A program made the position numbers and the translations under genes. This document shows, piece by piece, positions 56,944-64,000 of a DNA stretch of 64,000 nt. The stretch comes from Physcomitrium patens (taxonomy: Eukaryota > Streptophyta > Bryopsida > Funariales > Funariaceae): NCBI RefSeq assembly GCF_000002425.4, contig NC_037264.1:8910886-8974885 (forward strand). The letters run 5' to 3'. Every line of letters begins with the position of its first letter. Position 1 is the stretch's first letter. The notes under the pieces are model-generated. The model was not told the DNA's origin. It was given only the letters and a program-made list of their open reading frames with translations, and did no database searches.

Positions 56944-58005
56944 ATGAGTGATTCAACCACTGGCAGCAAGGAGGTGGAGGATGAGTGGACAGTCGTTCGA
57001 GGTCGCAAGAAGCGGCAGCATACGAAACGATCCTCGAGCAGAAACGCAGACGATGGGCACCTGTCTTGTTGCCGCGGGCACGGGCCGGACTTAGACCTAA
57101 GCTCCGGGAAAGCTGTTGCAGAACAGAAACTGCGGGAGAAGTTTGCCAGTTCCAGGGAACGAGTGCGGAGTTCTGCGTTTTTCAAAAACTTAGTGGAGCA
57201 GATGGAACGCTTGCAAATTCTCGAAACGTTGCTGGCGAATGGGAGAAGAGCTGGCCACAAAGCGTGTGAATCCCACCTCTCAGACGGTACTTGTTCTTAT
57301 CTCACCTCCATCCCTTCTTGTTGCGCACTACAGGATCTGTGTTGTATTGCACATCCGGGGATTGAAATTTGGGGTTTTTGTGGACACCTCATGGATTTTT
57401 GAATTTGGCTTGTAGGGAGGTCGACAACGGAAAGCTTAGAGCAGAAGGAAATTGAAATTTTTACGTTGGAGGTAACGCCTGCAACAAAATCATCATCTCT
57501 TGTTGAGGTGGTTGTTCTCGGCGTGGGGAGCTTGCTTGACAGTGAGGTGTCACGCTGTCAAATGTCCCTCGCGCTTCTCTTGAAGGACCGTTTCTCTTGC
57601 ATTGGCAATATACTTGCCTATGACCCGGTGCTGTCGGCTATGGAGTGCGCGTTTTTGACAAACCTAGGTTGCACCCCGATTGTGCAAGACGATAAGGGCA
57701 GAAGGCGAGCAGACTCTCCCACACTGTTTTACATGCCGCATTGCGGTGCTTCCCTCTATAACAGTGTCTTGGAGGCGAATGTGGAGCCATGGTGCGTCGG
57801 GTGGATCTCCATCCTTGGCAACAGCTTTCAGAAGTACCAGGATAGCTGGTCAGTGTTTCCGAAACCCAAGCACGCTAGGCCTGATTGTTTGCTTGGGCTG
57901 CAAGAGCATGTAACCGAGCATTCTGTGAACGCTGCGTCGTTTCCCTGCGTATCAGCTTTCAATGACATGAGTTGGCATCTGTTTCCAGTTGACAAAATTT
58001 TGTGA
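56944..58005 (+). CDS. SRR1: SRR1-like protein (2 exons)
   Basis: Exons 56944-57286 and 57416-58005 (GT-AG, frame kept) give 310 residues. The ATG at 56944 (MSDSTTGSKEVEDEWTVVRG) is chosen because EWTVVRGRKKR is a typical start of plant SRR1 proteins. The SRR1 domain spans about 135-300: VVVLGVGSLLDSEVSRCQMS, LLLKDRF, LAYDPVLSAMECAFLTNLGC, FYMPHCGASLYNSVLEAN, ILGNSFQKYQDSW, and SAFNDMSWHLFPVD at the end. In Arabidopsis SRR1 acts in phytochrome-B signalling and circadian timing; homologues also occur in animals and fungi. Biochemical activity is not known. Convergent with the gene ending at 59148. Confidence 0.88.
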
Positions 58006-59147
58006 GGCCAATACTTTGCATATGATTTTGGCTGAGATCACTAATTCCTGCTAATTTTCGTTGATCTTCTGTTTTTGTCATCGTCGATGCCTGCCCAGTC
58101 GTTTCGTTTTACAATGTATTTTGCGATAGTGGATAGCAAATTTTTCATCCATCTAACTGGTACTAGAATTTGCCTTCGATTTTAGACATGTTGCCTGCTA
58201 TTAATCGACTTCAAGCTATGAGGTCAATTTCAGTGTCCGACAGTTCATTCCAGACGTCGGCAGGTAACAGTCACACATTGTACTAATTGCACATTAGACA
58301 TCAGCTTTCCACAAAAGTGTGGGATAGAGTGGAATATCTCAAAATCTTCCAGATGAACGTCAACGCATGGGATAATTCTTGTAACAGAACCTGAATTGTT
58401 CATCATTCATTGTTTTAAATAGTATTTCTGCTGCATTGGGATTGAAGGAACCGTGATTCAGTATTACTTTCTAAATGAGTTAGCTAAGCAGATGAGTGCA
58501 TAACATACCGTAAAATCAACCTCGGCATGCAGCCCTATTCTACTCCCATATCTTGCCGTTCAATTTGGACGTCGGGCCAATTAGGTGGCACACTTCATCT
58601 TCGGTCCCGGCAGCATAACCATACAACGCTGTTGAGAGAAAACACTATGTACACTATGAGCGACATCCATGGCTGTGCTCATGGTGACAGCGGTGCTGTG
58701 CAGTGGCATGGTGGCGCCGGTTAAGAGAAAGCCGTGCCCAGTATCAAGAAACTCATCGGTCTCCTCAATCGCATCGCCCATGGCCACATCAAGATCCCGT
58801 TGCGGCACCTCATGTATCGTTTGAATTCATCCAGCGAAAAGGTATACGAAAGGGTTGCAAGCACTGTTGACTGGACTGCCTGTCCTCAGAATCGTTTTGG
58901 CTGTAGTTGTTTACTCTTGATTGGCAATACGCAGGCTGCATTGCAGAATGACTCGATCATAATCTTCAAGTCACCCTGCTTGAATATCACACTCCCTATT
59001 ATACAAATCTATGTACGTGATGCTGCCAAGAATCGAAAGACTTCTGCCGTAGCGATCACCTCCGAGGTCTCTCATTTCTTCGAAGCCCTAGCCTTGTGGA
59101 TGCATCTAATTGTGGGTACTGCAGCTTTTCAAAAGGAGTCTACCTGG
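58006..59147. other. Intergenic region between convergent genes
   Basis: Holds the 3' flanks of the SRR1-like gene and of the membrane-protein gene. A long open frame on the + strand (58734-59513) overlaps the membrane-protein gene antisense and shows no known family. Confidence 0.4.
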
Positions 59148-60336
59148 TTACACTGTGATTCTGTACAGCTCCTTTGTTGTGACACGAAACTTACGAATGA
59201 TCAAACCCAATCCAATTCCCAGCCCAACGCACATACCTATCCCAATTCCGAATCCCAATTTGATGCCCCTGGAAATGCCTTTGTTGTACCATGTTTCTTC
59301 CTGATCCACCACGTCTGGAAGGTACAAACTACTGTCGAGCGTGAGCATTTTGCTCACGTAATCTCCAGCTGCCAACTCCTTCTGACTATCGGCCTGACTC
59401 CTGGACATGCCGAAGAAAGACTCACCACCCTACCATCCCCCGAAATACCTCCCACGTCAGCTTTACACTCTCTTCAAATTAAGTGGTCTAAAGGCTATGG
59501 ATCAAATTGGTGATACGGATCCACGAATGGAAACACAATACAATAAAGCTAATCAAGTGAAGGTAGGAAGGGATTGAGAAGCTCACCTCGTCCAGGAAAT
59601 CGTTCGAGACCATCGCCGTTGCGTACATTTGGCAACTTTCTTTATCATCTTCGTTGTCCTCGGGGATAGCATTGAGGGTGCAGAAAGAGGCGGATCGTCG
59701 CTTGACAGTAAGCATCAAGGTCTGCGTCAAGATTACAGGCTCACTCTTAAACCTCCCCACTACACAAATTTCCATGGCTGTGTTGGTGTTGGGAAAGTTT
59801 ATGCACAGGCCGTGCTTGAAGAGCTCATACTTCGCCTTGACGAAGGCGCATCCTAGCGATCCAATCTCACAAGTGGTGGCCATGATCCATCCCAGATCAT
59901 TCCTCGTGGGTACAGCCGGTGTCGCAGCAGCTGGCCTTGGGGAATACGCTAGCTTTTCCAGAATGCCGGAGACGAGAAGTGTGTCTTGATCCAGGATTTG
60001 AAAGTGAAGCGTGGAGCTCATGCGGAGGTTGTCTGTGCTGACATACATGAAAGCGTCCGCCGTCTCGGATTCGATGCGGTTTCGACGGAGGACAAGGGAG
60101 ACCTCCTCCGATGGGGGAATGCGCCCGCCATTGACCTCCATGCAGGTGGCGATTTCCCGTGGGGGAAAGTGTACGTTTAGAACCTCAGGAAGTGTGCAAT
60201 CTCCTGTCAGCTGGCAGTTGGTGACGCGGACGTAGAGCAAGCTCGCGTCGAACCAGAAGTCTGCTTGCGCCGCTACAGATGATTTGAACGAGAGGTTGTT
60301 GCTGCTCTGCGAAAACGCCCACCGGGAACTGGCCAT
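59148..60336 (-). CDS. Plant-specific C-terminally anchored membrane protein, function unknown (2 exons)
   Basis: Minus-strand exons 60336-59587 and 59393-59148 (acceptor chosen to keep frame) give 331 residues. Start MASSRWAFSQSSNNLSFKSS. The first 250 residues look like a soluble beta-rich domain with no transmembrane segment. Near the C-terminus, after DQEETWYNKGISRGIKLG, a Gly-rich hydrophobic helix (FGIGIGMCVGLGIGLGLII) is followed by RKFRVTTKELYR, typical of a tail anchor with a GxxxG-like face. I recall a plant family with the same 'WFNAGVRVGVGIGLG'-type tail that is often labelled erythronate-4-phosphate dehydrogenase family; no dehydrogenase motif is seen here, so that label looks wrong. 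Function unknown. Confidence 0.75.
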
Positions 60337-61748
60337 GATTTTGTTTACAACTCCAAACGAAATTCCCCGGATCGATTCTGCTACGCAAGAATGACACCTC
60401 TCGTCTTAATTATGGAACCAGCTATATACCACGTGAAGACGACCGATTCCAGCAATAGGGACATTTCTGGTTTCTCCAGAGCTGTATCACAAATCAAGCC
60501 ACACAGTCATCTGGCTAAGTCACAATCTCTGTCAGCTCGCAAGGATGTGACATCACTTCCAATGCTCTCCCCACCGTTACGATGGTTTTGAGGCTGACTT
60601 ACGGAGGTTGCATTGCGCATGTAGAAATCACTTGGCTACAAAACGACTGGTGTTTTGCGGCGTCCAGCGAGTTATCAGACAAGGCTTCGACACAGGCTTC
60701 AAATAAGGTCGATCTCTAGCATGAAGATCTGCTCAAAGAGCAGCCGAACAGAGTTTCCCAGTAATTTGCGAAAATGTCATCGCAGTACATCCAACTGAAA
60801 AGATTGGTCGGATCGCTGGAGGTTGAGCCTCAAGAACCACCAGAAAGAGTCTGACCCTCTACCAAGTTCCACAAAAATTTATGTGCAGACAGTCGGTCTA
60901 CCTGAGGATGGTCGGAACCGGCATTTCATAACACAATCAAGCTTCAGAACCTCTTTCAGCTCCATGCATGCACATCAACTCCCACCAGATCAACACATGA
61001 TCACAAGCAACCAAAACCAGAGACACCACCACCCCCGACTCTGGAGAGATGCGCGGTCGATGGTCACGAACCACTAAACGAATCCACTAAACCCACGAAG
61101 TTGAATCAAGGTAATCAACCAAAAAAACGCGCTCGCTCCTCCAACTGATCCACAAAAATGTAAGGAGAAAAAAACGAAACCCTGATAAGCTCTAGATCAA
61201 CTACCAACCGCCATGCACTTGAATTCTGAAACCCACTCTGTATATGTATACATCTCTAGCTCTCCCCTCTCTCCCTCTCTCTCGCTCTGGGAATACGCGC
61301 GCGCGAGTACAAGAGCGTCTCACAGTGCATGTGTACTTTTCTCTTAAAAGTTCGGGAAGGACACCAGCTGCGCGGATGAAAAGCAGCAGTTTCAAGCGAT
61401 AGTGGCCGCCATGTGGGAAGGGAAGCTTTGTTCGTGATGATTCTGATGGGGGAAGGGAGCATTTTGTCCAAGGCAGCTGGTAATTTGTTGGTAAGTTTCT
61501 TTCTTAATCGAGATCCAGGCTCGTCGTCATAGGACTAGCGGCAGTGGAAACTGCCTGTTCAATTCATCACCCTTCGAGCACTTGGCGGCCAGGCCAAGTG
61601 GCAGAACCCACCTCCCTCCTTGTGACGCACTACACTCCCTCCTGTCGCGTTTCGGTGAATCCAAGGCGACGCAGAAGAAGTAAGGAACCCGCGAACAAAA
61701 TTCGAACGACGCCATCACTGCCCTCCACTCTCGCTTGGAACACTATCG

Positions 61749-61784
<36 letters not shown>

Positions 61785-64000
61785 AAAAACAACAACGGCA
61801 ACATCAACATCAACTACTTAACAACTTGGACGATGTCTGCATTTTCGAGCCTCCAAAAACTCGGTCCTCGTGAACGATTTAAATGGCCTCGGTTGTATCG
61901 ACAACGTGGGCGATTGTCGATAGAGGCCCAGAATGTTCTTGTGCCTGTTGTTTAAGCATTTTGCAAATCTGCATGGATTCTTGTGGGTTTCGAGCAATTG
62001 GGGATGTTATTTTATTTTATTTTATTTTATCACGAGACACATCACCCTGTTGCTTGGTCATGTGGAGTGGGTCTGTAGGGTCAATTGAAGTTGGTGGGGT
62101 GGTTAAATAATGGTTTTAATAGAGGTTTTAAATGTGCATTGTTCACTTGGACTTGATGGGAGCTTTGAAAATATAAAAAATATAAAAGTGTATGAACCTC
62201 AACAAATACAATTCCCATAGATCTAGACTTTCTTCATTAATGCAGTAATGTATGTGAACTATTTATTGGCAAAGTCATAACAGAGTTAAACTCTTGTAGA
62301 TGATGAAATAAATATATATTCCAGGAATTTTTTGATTTTTTGAACCAGTTTTGTGTTTTTGCCATTAACATAAGGACAAAAAAATACTTGCCTTCTGTGT
62401 GTGGAGAATGTGATACTTTATGTAATTTTTTCTTTTTTCATTTTTTTTTTTTTTACTTGTAGCATCTTTGATTGAAAGGAGCATGTATCAATTGTTTGTT
62501 GGGTGAGAAAATGATGAAATTGACACCCACCTTACTTTCATTGCACGTCCAAAGGATGGAATCAATGATGTATCGTTGTTTATTTATTTATTTTACTTAT
62601 ACATTTTTTTTGTTCACTAATGAAAATTAATAAGATGGCTTTAATTGTCAATACTAAATTATGATAGTTTTTTATAATTGTTTTTGTTAATCACTGATAC
62701 TATCATCACTTTTAATTGTAATAGTGTAATATATTAATAAACCCACACACATTACACATGTAAAGTTAGCATACAATTAAAAAAATACTCGTTTTTTATT
62801 TAAAAGTTACAAAATAAAATTTATTTTTATTATTACTTGCTAACTAATATGAAATTAGGCATACAATTTTACTTGAATTCAAAGTAAAATTCAAAAGAAT
62901 AAATTTTTAGTATTTTTAAGACATTATGAATTTTTTTAGATCCTCATAAAACTTTCCAAAAGATTTTAATACAGAAAATCAACACAAAACTAGTTAAACT
63001 ATTTTCATAGAATATACTTTTAAAAACAATTATTTAAATTATTAGGTTACCAAAATTTTAATAGAAAATCAATTTCGTGTCACAAGCCTGATATATTTTA
63101 ATAACAAAATTTTAATCTTCTAAATAGTATTATTGTTAACAAAAATATAGAAATTTGTGCCTTACTTGTCATTAATATAAACTTCTAAAACTATTTTTAC
63201 TGTTGTACAAACTTCATAAATTCTATAAATAAAACATTTGGGAATAAAATCAAGTTAAAAGATTCTTAGAAAAATCATTTCAAGAACTATATTGACAAGT
63301 TTTTTTAAAAGTTTTTTCTACAAGTTTAGATGTCCAAATGTTAGAAGCTTAGACCACAGTTCATTAGTCTTACAAGTAGAAAATATAAGAACAAAATTAA
63401 AATTAACTTTAGTTCTAATAATACCTCTGTTAAATCTGGTTTTTAACTATTTTATAAGATTTTCGTCATTATTTTCACAATATTATAAAAATCTTGGTAA
63501 TGACTGGTTTGTTACTAAAATCTAATCTAATCATATTTTCGTTTTTTTACTTGGATTTTCTCTCTATTAATTACTACATTTGTCACTTTTGTATTGTCAA
63601 GTCTTTAAAGAACTCTCTAAAGAATACCAATGATATTTTATTTTATACTTTAGTTCATATTTTTATTTATTTATTTATTTCTAAAACTGATAAAAATTTC
63701 AAAATCACTTCCTACTTCTTTGGTATAAATTAATTATTGATATTTTGTGTAAAAGAATGCTTTTAACATTATATGATTAAATGACCTTATACATATTGGC
63801 ATTGTTATGACCACATGATTTATCAACCCTTTTAATCTAGTTCCAATTATATTGCATAAAATATGAAATAAATTTTTTTGCTTAAATAAATTATTTCAAA
63901 TCAAATAAAAATACTTCTTAAAAGATAATCACAAATAAGAAAAATAAGAAAAATAAGAAAAATAAGAAAAATATTACAAATTTTCAACAAGAATATAATA
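60337..64000. other. 5' flank of the membrane-protein gene, then AT-rich intergenic DNA
   Basis: 60340-61800 is GC-richer and would hold promoter and leader, including a CT-rich (ctctctccctctctctcgctc) stretch near 61258-61285 and a (GC)n-like gcgcgcgcga at 61296-61306. A (TA)n run lies at 61751-61783 and TTTTA repeats at about 62011-62031. From 62200 on the DNA is AT-rich, with a short aaaataagaa tandem repeat at 63935-63972. No gene recognised. Confidence 0.45.

Noticed and set aside
58734..59513. Long + strand open frame of 259 codons
   Set aside because: It lies antisense to the better-supported membrane-protein gene and its 3' flank, starts without known motifs and resembles no family.

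Overview
The window is nuclear DNA of a land plant. Split genes with GT-AG introns encode plant-type proteins: a KRYPTONITE-like histone H3K9 methyltransferase, an RMD5-type E3 ligase subunit, an SRR1-like protein, secreted proline-rich wall proteins and a plant-specific membrane protein. They lie next to large, extremely AT-rich islands of chromodomain-bearing Ty3/gypsy retrotransposons. Compact gene islands, heavily C-to-T-decayed transposon islands and a relic of plant-type LRR repeats would fit a bryophyte such as a moss. That placement is inference; no organelle or rDNA marker is present.

Layout. 1-1.9 kb: AT-rich DNA with an LTR remnant. 2.5-8.0 kb: SUVH4/KYP-like gene, 14 exons, + strand. 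9.0-33.3 kb: nested retrotransposon block. Old element A (9198 to about 20030) was split by element B (10175-16347, minus strand, TSD agacc). Old element D (about 21780-33329) was split by repeat F (about 23717-24670) and later by the young element C (24692-31040, TSD gaatc). 34.7-35.6 kb: decayed LRR gene. 40.8-42.5 kb: decayed Mutator-like transposase gene. 45.4-50.3 kb: two related proline-rich protein genes facing each other. 52.6-54.3 kb: RMD5-like gene, minus strand. 56.9-58.0 kb: SRR1-like gene, + strand. 59.1-60.3 kb: membrane-protein gene, minus strand. The rest is intergenic DNA.

The retroelements hold the most unusual material. (1) Element B's LTR carries 7-8 copies of a repeat that reads as alternating GAA/TTC heat-shock-element modules, just upstream of its TATA box. 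This layout predicts a heat-responsive element, analogous to but unrelated in family to Arabidopsis ONSEN. (2) B and C belong to different LTR families, yet both carry a homologous extra ORF between the chromodomain and the polypurine tract that I do not recognise. (3) In B and C the pol frame lies at -1 to gag. A slippery heptamer is followed by a stem whose closing pair has changed in a compensatory way, which supports programmed -1 frameshifting.

Most damage in the elements is C-to-T or G-to-A, as expected from deamination of methylated cytosines. C has almost identical LTRs but at least four coding lesions.
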